From NCBI GenBank assembly GCA_900769975.1, contig CAAGIR010000136.1, positions 1 to 6,865 on the forward strand: a stretch of 6,865 bases of DNA. The letters are read 5' to 3'. Shown here one piece after another: positions 1-6,726 of this stretch. Every line of letters begins with the position of its first letter. The first letter of the stretch is position 1. The notes under the pieces are model-generated. The model searched no databases. It worked only from the letters and a program-made list of their open reading frames with translations, and was not told where the DNA came from. The position numbers were made by a program, and so were the translations under genes. This DNA comes from Spirochaetia bacterium. GTDB lineage: Bacteria; Spirochaetota; Spirochaetia; Treponematales; Treponemataceae.

Positions 1-654
1 AAACATCAAAACCGTACATTTCCAAAAGTGCGTTTATTACATTGAACAAAATCGTATAACCGATATCCAAAAGGCAGTTTGTAATGTCATGCTTAACTCG
101 TGGCCGCCGTGCTGTCCAGCAATGCTCCTTAAAAAGTGTCTGAAAATACAGTTTTGCAGACACACCTTCTATTCCCATAATTTCCTGAACTTTTAAATCA
201 GGCTTTAATACCTCTTTTTCAAAGTTTTTAAGTTTCAAGATTACTTCTTTTTCTTCTTCTGATTTGTTGCGAGTTTTTTTAAGAGATGATTTTGATTATG
301 GATTTTATTTGCAATGATTCTGGCTGCAATGTCGGTTTTGTCGTATTCATACTGGCGGCGGCGGAGAAGAACATTTCCTTCTGCCTTGGAAGGAATGATT
401 TTCGTTACTCGAAGGTTGGGTGTCATAAGAACGATATTAAAGCCGAATTTATTTGCCCTGTCTAAAAGTCCGCTTGTAATGCAGTAATCTCCGCAGATAA
501 AAAGGAGGAAGAGCCTGTAGCATGTAGACTGATGTTTTGTCTTTCCGTTTTCGTCTGTAATCAAAAGATTGTCGTTTTTAAAGCTGATTTTTTCCCCTTT
601 CCCTGTAAATACAAACGCAATCTGTTTACATTCAAAATCCCGTGTACTCATCAT
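1..654 (-). CDS. cas1: CRISPR-associated integrase Cas1 (type V-A), frameshifted and cut by the left window edge
   Basis: Cas1 is the integrase of CRISPR adaptation: with Cas2 it inserts new spacers into the array. The first 127 residues read in frame from the ATG at 654-652 (begins MMSTRDFECKQIAF; includes LLRRRQYEYDK), a typical type V Cas1 N-terminal beta domain. That frame then ends in a lysine run and a stop at 241-243. Reading continues in the -1 frame from the A7 run at 274-280, giving residues 128-218 with clear Cas1 helical-domain sequence: EIMGIEGVSAKLYF, whose E163 should be the first metal ligand, then TARRPRVKHDITNCLLDIGY and EMYGFDV. The histidine and aspartate ligands normally follow and lie past the edge; family length is about 320 aa. 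A GGAGG 7 nt upstream supports the first ATG; the second ATG (651-649) is also possible. It lies 17 nt after cas4. Identity is sure; whether the protein is made whole is not. Confidence 0.9.
274..280 (-). other. A7 frameshift site in cas1
   Basis: On the coding strand the reading is TTA AAA AAA CTC, so the seven As form a heptamer of the X XXY YYZ type. The upstream frame runs to a stop at 241-243, while the downstream -1 frame (ACT CGC AAC...) encodes unmistakable Cas1. One extra A, or a -1 ribosomal slip here, joins the two. I see no Shine-Dalgarno-like stimulator upstream and no G+C-rich stem just downstream, which argues against a classical programmed site. Confidence 0.8.
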
Positions 655-661
655 AGTGCGG

Positions 662-666
662 CCTCC
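662..666 (-). promoter_or_regulatory. Ribosome binding site of cas1 (GGAGG)
   Basis: GGAGG on the minus strand lies 7 nt before the ATG at 654-652, which favours that codon over the adjacent ATG at 651-649 (10 nt spacing). It sits in the 17-nt gap after the cas4 stop. Confidence 0.75.
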
Positions 667-671
667 ATTTT

Positions 672-1253
672 TTAATTTCCGCCACGATAATTTTTTGGAG
701 CAAGCGGTCTGTCACAAAAATCATTGTAAATACAGTTGCGGCATTTTTCAGGCGACTTTGGAATGTATTCTGCAGGATTAAAAAATTGCATTTTTTCGTT
801 TGTGGATTTGAATTTTTCAAACATTTCAGGATTTTCTTCCGGCAGTTTCTGCGGATAAACCTTGTTGTCGTCGCTGGAATAAAAACGGATTTCATTTACT
901 GTATATCCCATTTCCCTAAGGCAAAGGCACTGTGCATAAAGTTGAAAGACATAGCCGTCATAAATCTGTTCAATATGCTTTTTTCGTTCCGTAAGAAGCG
1001 CTTTTTCGCTGTCAAAAATATCGATTTTTCCGCAGAGTTTGTACTCATCAGAATAGACATCAATTCCCTGCAGAATATTTTTATGTGTTGAATACCGTTT
1101 TTCGTCAATCGCAGAATGAGCTGCTTTTCCGTCAAGCTGTGCATTGTCATAATAAAGCCGTTCTGCCAGCTCACCGTACAGTTGATGATAATAAATCGAA
1201 AGCGGACAAAATATAAAATCGTTCAGATAAGTGATTTTTAGGTAGAGTTCCAT
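672..1253 (-). CDS. cas4: CRISPR-associated exonuclease Cas4 (RecB-like, Fe-S cluster)
   Basis: Cas4 is a RecB-family nuclease that trims pre-spacers and helps select PAM-adjacent, correctly oriented spacers with Cas1-Cas2. Numbered from the ATG at 1253 (193 aa), the four cluster cysteines are visible: C16 (FIFCPLSIYYH) and C171, C174, C180 (CRNCIYNDFC), as expected for a 4Fe-4S cluster. RecB nuclease residues are H46 (GKAAH), D78 (CGKIDIF), E89-x-K91 (TERKK) and Q104 (FQLYAQ). The length is usual for a small stand-alone Cas4. An in-frame TTG at 1268-1266 would add five residues (MENSI), but it abuts the stem-loop at 1269-1321 and has no well-placed ribosome binding site. The ATG has a weak GGA about 10 nt upstream, and the protein then starts like other type V Cas4s, so I prefer it. 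It lies between cas12a and cas1 in the common V-A order. Confidence 0.93.
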   Translation of the reverse strand: MELYLKITYLNDFIFCPLSIYYHQLYGELAERLYYDNAQLDGKAAHSAIDEKRYSTHKNILQGIDVYSDEYKLCGKIDIFDSEKALLTERKKHIEQIYDGYVFQLYAQCLCLREMGYTVNEIRFYSSDDNKVYPQKLPEENPEMFEKFKSTNEKMQFFNPAEYIPKSPEKCRNCIYNDFCDRPLAPKNYRGGN

Positions 1254-1268
1254 GATACTATTTTCCAA

Positions 1269-1321
1269 ACCACAAGCACGCCTCTTGCAAAAGTTTGTAT
1301 TCGGGCGAGCGTGCTTGTGGT
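1269..1321 (-). repeat. Strong stem-loop (inverted repeat) between cas12a and cas4
   Basis: Perfect 13-bp arms lie at 1269-1281 (ACCACAAGCACGC on the plus strand) and 1309-1321, separated by 27 nt; 8 of 13 pairs are G-C. The element fills nearly all the space between the cas12a stop (1327-1329) and cas4. No U-run follows the stem on either strand, so it does not look like a standard intrinsic terminator. It ends 15 nt before the preferred cas4 ATG and directly touches the alternative TTG. Possible roles are protecting the 3' end of cas12a mRNA, damping cas4-cas1 translation, or being a copy of a dispersed palindromic repeat. The structure is seen; the role is inference. Confidence 0.8.
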
Positions 1322-1326
1322 GGGGA

Positions 1327-4300
1327 TTAGTTCAAATATTCTTTTTCCTGCACAAACTTGAACCAGTCGGCATTGGAAATCTTCATATCAGCTTTTTTTA
1401 GTTTTATTTCATCTGTTTCATTAAAGCGTCTTAAAAGTTCCAGACCTTTCAATGCGATATGATAAGCTCCGTTTGCATCGGCATCTATCGGAAGTTTAGC
1501 CTCTTTGCCAAGAGAAAGCTGGTTGCGGCTGTCAAAGAATGTTCCGTCATCGGCTTTTACAGGTGAAATGATGTAATCTTCTCCTGTCTGAGCATTAGAA
1601 TTTCGCATTTGAAGTATTAGTTTAAAATTTCTGAGAAGCGAATCCCAAAAAGAAGCAACATTTTGATTTGGTTTTTCATCTGGTTTTAAATCTGCACCGA
1701 TTTCCATAATAACATCAAGCAGATTTTCATCATCATGAATTTTTATTCCAGCCTGTTCAAAAGTCTGTTTTAATTCATCAGTCGGGAAAACATCTGAATA
1801 AGATTTATTTTTCGGGAAATAAACAATCCGCTTGTCTTTTGAAAAAACAGTCCATTTAGTTTTGGACATTTCAGTTTTACCTTTGCCATCGAAGTTTTTA
1901 TAGTCAAAAGCAAACGAAAAAGACATAGTTTCGCTATCATATTTTATCGAATCAAATTTTGAAAAGAATTCTCTCTTTCTGCGGACATTCGTTAAATCAC
2001 GCAAATTAAAAAGATCTGCAAAACCTGATTTAGGATCAATTTTTGAAGTGTAGCCGGCAGGAACATAGAACAAAAATCCTGATTGTTTGCCTAGCTTTTG
2101 AAAACTTTCAAACTGACCGGCAAGTTGATATCCGTTCAATACTCCGCCAGGTTCTGTAAATCCTTTATCTTTAAACACAAGATAATTCAGTTTATCAATA
2201 AGCATACGCTCAAATTTCTGATAAACCTGTTTTTCAACATGGAAGCGTCCGCGTTTAAATCCAAAATTCAAATCTTCCATAGCGATGACTGCATTATACT
2301 GAATCATCATTTTTGTAAGTTCATGAATAACAGCAGAAAGATACCCTTCTTTTAATTCTGCGATTTTTCCAATTGCTGTCCAGTTTTTTCGGGCGGCATC
2401 ACGTTCCTTCTCACGATTGTCGAGTTTTTCGTGATAATCAACCTTTACAATTCTGTCATTTTGTTTTCGTTCAACTTCATTGAAAGTAAATTGTTTTATA
2501 ATTTCACCTTTTTGATTGATAAGTGAAAAATAAATAAGATGGCGTTCACCACGATCCAGTCCGATTATGTTTACATCAGGGTTGTTTTTCAAGAATTTTC
2601 TTACGCGCTCATTCATCGTCAGCGAATTTCCCTGCGCCTTAAAATTAATTGTAATTGGAACATGAAATAAAAATTTTGCTTCAGTAAAATGCTTGTCTTT
2701 TGTTATGTCGTGAGTTGCTGGTTTTACTCCAATTTCATGCTCCTTTACAAAGACCTGTGCAGTTTCAGACAATTCTGTCTGCATTCCATTCTGAACCTTA
2801 TAGATTTCATTATAAATCTCAGCAGGGACAGAAACTCCGTCTTTTGTAACTTTGTTTACAAGTTTTGAACCGGCTTTATGAACTATAGGTTCTTTTATTC
2901 CGGGTTCACGATAAAAAATTTCTGCCTCTCCGTTAAGTTTCAAAATCGTATCAGAAAGATTTTCTTTACTGAAAAGCTGTTTCCAGTAGAGAGTATGCAT
3001 ATTCGGTTTTCCAGAAGCACCTTTTGCAAAATCTTTGTTATAAATCTGAAAAAGGAAAAGATTTCCGTCTGTAACCATTTTTTCTACTACAGATTCAGGA
3101 ATAGCAGTAAAAGTGAGTTTGTAGCCTTGTTCAGAAATTTCTCTATAAAATTCGCTGATGTCTTTATACGAAGATGTTTCACTAAATTTAAAATCAAATT
3201 TTTTCCAGTCTTCATGACGATTTATTGCATCTTTAAACCAGTCTATCAGGCTGTGGCAAAAGTCAAGGTCAAAACTATCTCCTTTCTTATGTTTCCCGGC
3301 ATTGTACCCATTCAAAATTTCTTTTGGGGGATTAAAAGTTTCAATTCCTTTTGTTGAAAAAAACACTTTTGGAAGCATCTTATTTGGTCCGGGAAGAAGT
3401 TTATAAATCATTTTCTGGTAACATTTTTCAGTATTTCCTTCATAATTTTCAAGAAACTTCGGTTTGTTATTTGCATTCATAATTCCAAGAAAATATTCAT
3501 CATCTTTTATCAATATGACAGAAGTATTTGCCTGTTCCTTATTTTGATCCCATCCATCCGCTAAAGTCGGATTATCAAAATTTAACTTAAATTTTTCAGG
3601 TATATCGGATTTTTTTGAGATATAGTTTCTTGTTTTATTGTAAAGGGAAATTACTTCGTAAATCACAGAATAAATTTCGTCATACTCTGAATAAAAACTT
3701 GTATCACCGATTCCATTAACTTTCAGAGGTTTTATTCGATGCAGCAAATTTTGTACAGAATCAAGATAATTCTTGATTTTTTCAACTTCTTCTGGTTTTT
3801 CCCTCAATGTATTTTCGGAAGAAACATTCCCAAAAACTTTATTTACTTCGTCAAAATTACTTTTTATTTGTCCGCACAATCCGCTTATTGACGGCTCAAT
3901 TATTTCTTCACCTTTTGTGAATATGCCTGTTTGTTTTTCAAAATACCAACGCTTTGTTGTTTCAAAATAGTCTTGAATTTTGATTGAAACAGCAGAACAA
4001 TTTTCTGAACTATATTCTAAGACTTTGTTTAATTCTTCAAAACTGAAAATTCCTTTTGATTTTGAAGTATCATCATCAAGTTCTTTTTTCCACCGTTTCT
4101 GTTCAGCTTTAGTCAAAGTTTCTTCGGCGAAGATATTCATTCTTTTTTGCAAATAGGCCCAGTCGCCTGTAAGAGTTTTTGAAACTGCGTTTATGTCTTT
4201 TTGATTTATGTAAATTTGGGACAAATCATATTGATTAATATTTTCAGTCAGTTCCATAACCAAATCAAAAATATTTTTTCCATCTTTATTTTTTGAATCC

Positions 4301-5298
4301 AGTTTTCTTGCAAAAGACAGAACAGCCTCTTTTAATTCTTCATCAGATTCTAATGTTTGTATTTTAAACGACAATGAACTTCTGTCGCTCAAAATCTGTT
4401 TATACAATGGTACAAACTTAATTTTCCTATTGTCTTTTGCAAAATCAACATGCTGCTGCCAGAACAAGTTTAAAAATTCATTTATTCCTCTTAATTTCAC
4501 ATCATTTTCTTTTTGAACAATTCCGCCAATTATCTGATTGTAATAATCAATTCCGCGTTGATTTTCTGCTCCTGTCTGGCACAGATATCTGTTAAAATTC
4601 TTTACGCAGAAAATATCTGAAAGCTTGTCATTCCCAAGATATGCAGACAGTTCTTTCTCTACAAGTTCAATAACCTCAGGGCATTTTTTTTGAATTTCCT
4701 TAAAAGACTCTGCATTTTGCAAAAATTTCGGGAAATTTTCGTTTACAATCCTATAAGGCACTGCTGTTGGAATCGGTTCGTCCTTGTACATATTTTTTCT
4801 GTTTTCTTGAAAACCTTTAAAATATGAACTGAATCTTTTGAAAGTTTCCACGGCTTTTTTATTTAAATTAAATTCAGTTGATTTTTCAAACCATTCCGGC
4901 AGGATACTGTTGAAAAGCTCTTTTGGGGTTGATGCCGTAAGACATGCAAACCTTTTATCTTTTGAAATTATTTTTACAATTTCTTTTCTAAGAAAATCCT
5001 GTTCTTTTATTACAGACGAATCATCTTCTTTGTTTTTGTTATAATCGGTTACAGAAGCTGCAAGCTTAGTCCAGTCAAGATTAACTTTCTGCAGAACATC
5101 ATCAATAAAATATTTATGATAGTTGTCAAGAATTATTTTTACATCTTTATAATCCTGCGATTTTTTAAAATCACTTTCCAGCAATTTTTCTTTTTCAATA
5201 TTTTCAAGGGTTTTCCCCTTTGGTTTTAATTCAAATCTCAAAGTTTTTGAAATTGAATACCCGTTCCTCTGTCCGCAAAATTCTTCGCTGATTTTCAT
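1327..5298 (-). CDS. cas12a: Cas12a (Cpf1), type V-A CRISPR effector nuclease
   Basis: Single-protein effector that matures its own crRNA and cuts T-rich-PAM DNA with one RuvC site. It has 1323 aa, in the family's usual 1200-1350 range, and no frame break. Approximate order: WED-I 1-25, REC lobe to about 530, WED-II and PAM-interacting region to about 730, WED-III to about 895, then RuvC split by bridge helix and Nuc. RuvC ligands are D915 (IIGLDRGERHL), E1008 (AMEDLNFGF) and D1274 (DADANGAYHIALKG). Nuc arginine is R1232 (LQMRNSN). Bridge helix: NREKERDAARKNW, with W973. crRNA-processing residues H807 and K816 (VHKAGSKLVNK) match H800/K809 of the Acidaminococcus enzyme; K867 probably matches its K860. 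PAM-side lysines are K555 (SLYNKTRNY) and K640 (PGPNKMLPK). GGAGG lies 7 nt before the ATG, and the regulator stop is 14 nt upstream, implying one operon. Identity is certain; full activity is inferred from intact motifs. Confidence 0.99.
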   Translation of the reverse strand: MKISEEFCGQRNGYSISKTLRFELKPKGKTLENIEKEKLLESDFKKSQDYKDVKIILDNYHKYFIDDVLQKVNLDWTKLAASVTDYNKNKEDDSSVIKEQDFLRKEIVKIISKDKRFACLTASTPKELFNSILPEWFEKSTEFNLNKKAVETFKRFSSYFKGFQENRKNMYKDEPIPTAVPYRIVNENFPKFLQNAESFKEIQKKCPEVIELVEKELSAYLGNDKLSDIFCVKNFNRYLCQTGAENQRGIDYYNQIIGGIVQKENDVKLRGINEFLNLFWQQHVDFAKDNRKIKFVPLYKQILSDRSSLSFKIQTLESDEELKEAVLSFARKLDSKNKDGKNIFDLVMELTENINQYDLSQIYINQKDINAVSKTLTGDWAYLQKRMNIFAEETLTKAEQKRWKKELDDDTSKSKGIFSFEELNKVLEYSSENCSAVSIKIQDYFETTKRWYFEKQTGIFTKGEEIIEPSISGLCGQIKSNFDEVNKVFGNVSSENTLREKPEEVEKIKNYLDSVQNLLHRIKPLKVNGIGDTSFYSEYDEIYSVIYEVISLYNKTRNYISKKSDIPEKFKLNFDNPTLADGWDQNKEQANTSVILIKDDEYFLGIMNANNKPKFLENYEGNTEKCYQKMIYKLLPGPNKMLPKVFFSTKGIETFNPPKEILNGYNAGKHKKGDSFDLDFCHSLIDWFKDAINRHEDWKKFDFKFSETSSYKDISEFYREISEQGYKLTFTAIPESVVEKMVTDGNLFLFQIYNKDFAKGASGKPNMHTLYWKQLFSKENLSDTILKLNGEAEIFYREPGIKEPIVHKAGSKLVNKVTKDGVSVPAEIYNEIYKVQNGMQTELSETAQVFVKEHEIGVKPATHDITKDKHFTEAKFLFHVPITINFKAQGNSLTMNERVRKFLKNNPDVNIIGLDRGERHLIYFSLINQKGEIIKQFTFNEVERKQNDRIVKVDYHEKLDNREKERDAARKNWTAIGKIAELKEGYLSAVIHELTKMMIQYNAVIAMEDLNFGFKRGRFHVEKQVYQKFERMLIDKLNYLVFKDKGFTEPGGVLNGYQLAGQFESFQKLGKQSGFLFYVPAGYTSKIDPKSGFADLFNLRDLTNVRRKREFFSKFDSIKYDSETMSFSFAFDYKNFDGKGKTEMSKTKWTVFSKDKRIVYFPKNKSYSDVFPTDELKQTFEQAGIKIHDDENLLDVIMEIGADLKPDEKPNQNVASFWDSLLRNFKLILQMRNSNAQTGEDYIISPVKADDGTFFDSRNQLSLGKEAKLPIDADANGAYHIALKGLELLRRFNETDEIKLKKADMKISNADWFKFVQEKEYLN

Positions 5299-5305
5299 AA
5301 ATTTT

Positions 5306-5310
5306 CCTCC
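5306..5310 (-). promoter_or_regulatory. Ribosome binding site of cas12a (GGAGG)
   Basis: GGAGG on the minus strand lies 7 nt before the cas12a ATG at 5298-5296, inside the 14-nt gap after the regulator stop codon. It fixes the cas12a start and indicates translation from a shared mRNA, since the gap leaves no room for a separate promoter outside the regulator gene. Confidence 0.8.
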
Positions 5311-5312
5311 AT

Positions 5313-6311
5313 TTATTTGGTTATGTATTTTTCAGCCACTTTTTCACATTCTGCACGGATTTTTTCGCGCAGTTCTTGGGGCTTTATTACAGTGGCGTTG
5401 TTTCCAAAGCTTAAAAGCCAGGTGTAAATCATCTGCGACTGGTTCGACTTGAATTTCAGTAAAACTGTTCCGTCTTCGTTTTGTTCAATAATCTGGTCTT
5501 TGTGCCATTCGCGCTCCAAAACATAGCGGCTGGTTTCTTTTGCAAATAAAATTTCGTATTCTTCAAATCGGTCGGGATTGTTCCAGATGCCTAATTCCAA
5601 ATCAATATGCTTTTTAATGTCAAAATCTTGCGGGACTCTAAAAGAGTCATTTTGTAATTGTGCATTTTGAATTCTTGCAAGTGAATAAATTCTAAAATCA
5701 CTTGTCTCGTGTTCAAAACCGAAAACATACCAGTTTCCTTTCTGGCAGATTACTTTATACGCGTTAAAAGTTTTTTCTTTCGGCATCTGACTTTTAGAAC
5801 TTTGGTATTTAATAGAAAGAACTTTCCTGCATTTTATAGCCTTAAAAATCATATTAAAAATATTTTCGTCGATTTTTGGGAGCGGGTCTGAAATAAAGCT
5901 GATGTCCTGATTCAAAAAAGAAGAATTGACGCTCACCGTGTCCGGCAAAAAATCAACAAGCTTTTTCATAATGTTTTTAAACGATGATTCAAGAGGTGTG
6001 TTTTTGTACTGTTCCATCAACGGAATAAGAGCCGAAATTGTAAAAAGTTCGCCTTCCGTAAGAATTACATTCGGCACAGAAAAAGTCGGATCGGTGTAGT
6101 GATACATTTTTCTTGTCTTGTCGTATTCAAGTGGCGCATTCAAGTCATCACGAAGTCTTTCAAAATCTCGCTCAACTGTGCGCTTCGAAACTCCAAATTT
6201 GCGTACAAGAGAGGCAATTTTAACATAAGAACCGCCGCGAAGCATTTCATCAATCTGAATGATGCGTGTAGTCCGGCGTATATCATCCCGTTCTTTCAAC
6301 TCATTATTCAT
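5313..6311 (-). CDS. HTH-WYL-WCX transcriptional regulator, first gene of the cas12a operon
   Basis: A DNA-binding regulator of the WYL family, 332 aa. Residues about 13-60 form a winged helix-turn-helix of the DeoR/HTH_11 kind (RTTRIIQIDEMLRGG, then FGVSKRTVERDFERLRDDL with the recognition helix near 42-50). Residues about 150-223 are the WYL domain: the signature reads NWYVFG at 193-198, followed by R207 in DFRIYSLARI. Residues about 249-330 form the C-terminal WCX extension, ending in the typical VIKPQELREKI. WYL domains are known or proposed to bind nucleic acids or nucleotides, and related regulators control several phage-defence loci. This gene ends 14 nt before cas12a in the same direction, so it is probably co-transcribed and may autoregulate the operon. 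The ATG has no Shine-Dalgarno site; a promoter places transcription start on that ATG. The fold is clear; the ligand and target are inferred. No signal peptide or membrane segment is seen. Confidence 0.93.
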   Translation of the reverse strand: MNNELKERDDIRRTTRIIQIDEMLRGGSYVKIASLVRKFGVSKRTVERDFERLRDDLNAPLEYDKTRKMYHYTDPTFSVPNVILTEGELFTISALIPLMEQYKNTPLESSFKNIMKKLVDFLPDTVSVNSSFLNQDISFISDPLPKIDENIFNMIFKAIKCRKVLSIKYQSSKSQMPKEKTFNAYKVICQKGNWYVFGFEHETSDFRIYSLARIQNAQLQNDSFRVPQDFDIKKHIDLELGIWNNPDRFEEYEILFAKETSRYVLEREWHKDQIIEQNEDGTVLLKFKSNQSQMIYTWLLSFGNNATVIKPQELREKIRAECEKVAEKYITK

Positions 6312-6317
6312 AAAGTA

Positions 6318-6326
6318 ATTATACCA
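6318..6326 (-). promoter_or_regulatory. Extended -10 promoter for the WYL-cas12a-cas4-cas1 operon
   Basis: The minus strand carries TGG followed by a perfect TATAAT (6323-6318), an extended -10 element. With normal spacing the start point (+1) is 6311, the A of the regulator's ATG, so the transcript would be leaderless; this fits the absence of a ribosome binding site. The -35 position at 17-bp spacing reads ATTTTC, a poor match, as is common for extended -10 promoters. A 14-nt near-palindrome (6341-6354, one mismatched pair) overlaps that -35 position and could be an operator, although such A+T-rich symmetry arises easily by chance. Confidence 0.6.
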
Positions 6327-6345
6327 TCAAAACACAATAAGAAAA

Positions 6346-6676
6346 TTAAATTTCTAAACTTACGATAATTTTTTTTTCCGAAATCATGGCTATTTTTGCA
6401 GAAAAAGACATTTTTTCTGGTTTTGCCTTACTGATTATTTCTGCTGTAGACGAGCGAAGGTATCCTGCTTTTTCAAAAGTGGATTTCCCTCTTTCTACAG
6501 CACAAAGCAATGCTCCTATATGAAGAAGATATTCATAGATGTCTTTGTCTGAAATATCTGTTTTGGGAGAAATAAATATTTTCTGTTTTTCCAGCATAAT
6601 CAAGTTGCCCAGTCGGACTTATTGAAAATTCAAAGCAGTTTTTTCCGCAATTTATTAAAATCTGTGCATTGTCCAT
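6346..6676 (-). CDS. Small unrecognised gene, apparently frameshifted
   Basis: I do not recognise this protein. An ATG at 6676-6674 has a good GGAG site 6 nt upstream and opens a frame (begins MDNAQILINCGKNCFEFSIS) that stops after 47 codons at 6533. A second frame, open from 6603 to a stop at 6346, carries the rest (for example YLLHIGALLCAVERGKSTF and a C-terminal KKIIVSLEI) but its own TTG and ATG starts lack a ribosome binding site. The frames overlap; a +1 shift at CCCAAAA (6561-6567 on the plus strand) would join them into about 109 residues, with a beta-like N-terminus and a helical middle. It may be a small soluble protein broken by mutation or by a sequencing error. It lies 34 nt before the WYL gene on the same strand, without a visible terminator between, so the operon could also receive read-through from it. 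Confidence 0.45.
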
Positions 6677-6681
6677 AAAAT

Positions 6682-6685
6682 ACTC
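6682..6685 (-). promoter_or_regulatory. Ribosome binding site of the small upstream gene (GGAG)
   Basis: GGAG lies on the minus strand 6 nt before the ATG at 6676. It is the only convincing initiation signal for the small gene and is the main reason for preferring this start over the TTG (6603) or ATG (6597) of the downstream frame. Confidence 0.55.
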
Positions 6686-6709
6686 CGATTTCGCAAGTTT
6701 ACCAAAATC

Positions 6710-6715
6710 AGTATA
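6710..6715 (-). promoter_or_regulatory. Possible -10 box (TATACT) for the small upstream gene
   Basis: TATACT on the minus strand matches the -10 consensus at five of six bases and would start transcription near 6703, leaving a leader of about 27 nt that contains the GGAG site. No good -35 is seen at 16-19 bp spacing, so this is tentative. Confidence 0.3.
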
Positions 6716-6726
6716 AATCCCAACAG

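Noticed and set aside
254..300. Programmed -1 frameshifting in cas1 as an established mechanism
   Set aside because: The A7 heptamer is slippery in principle, but the usual upstream Shine-Dalgarno-like sequence and downstream stem-loop are absent, so I report it only as an alternative to an indel or sequence error.
569..1091. Plus-strand open frames and alternative minus frames over cas4 and cas1
   Set aside because: They lie antisense to or out of frame with genes that have clear family motifs, lack good initiation signals, and have low-complexity, Phe/Lys-rich translations typical of the reverse strand of A+T-rich genes.
1266..1268. TTG start for cas4
   Set aside because: It touches the end of the 13-bp stem and lacks a well-spaced ribosome binding site. 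The ATG at 1253 gives a more typical N-terminus, though the TTG cannot be fully excluded.
1269..1321. Stem-loop as an intrinsic terminator of cas12a
   Set aside because: No run of U follows the stem on either strand, and cas4-cas1 directly downstream need transcription from the same side.
2098..5044. Several plus-strand open frames of 65-159 codons inside cas12a
   Set aside because: All are shadows of the intact 1323-codon cas12a frame; none shows a domain or a ribosome binding site.
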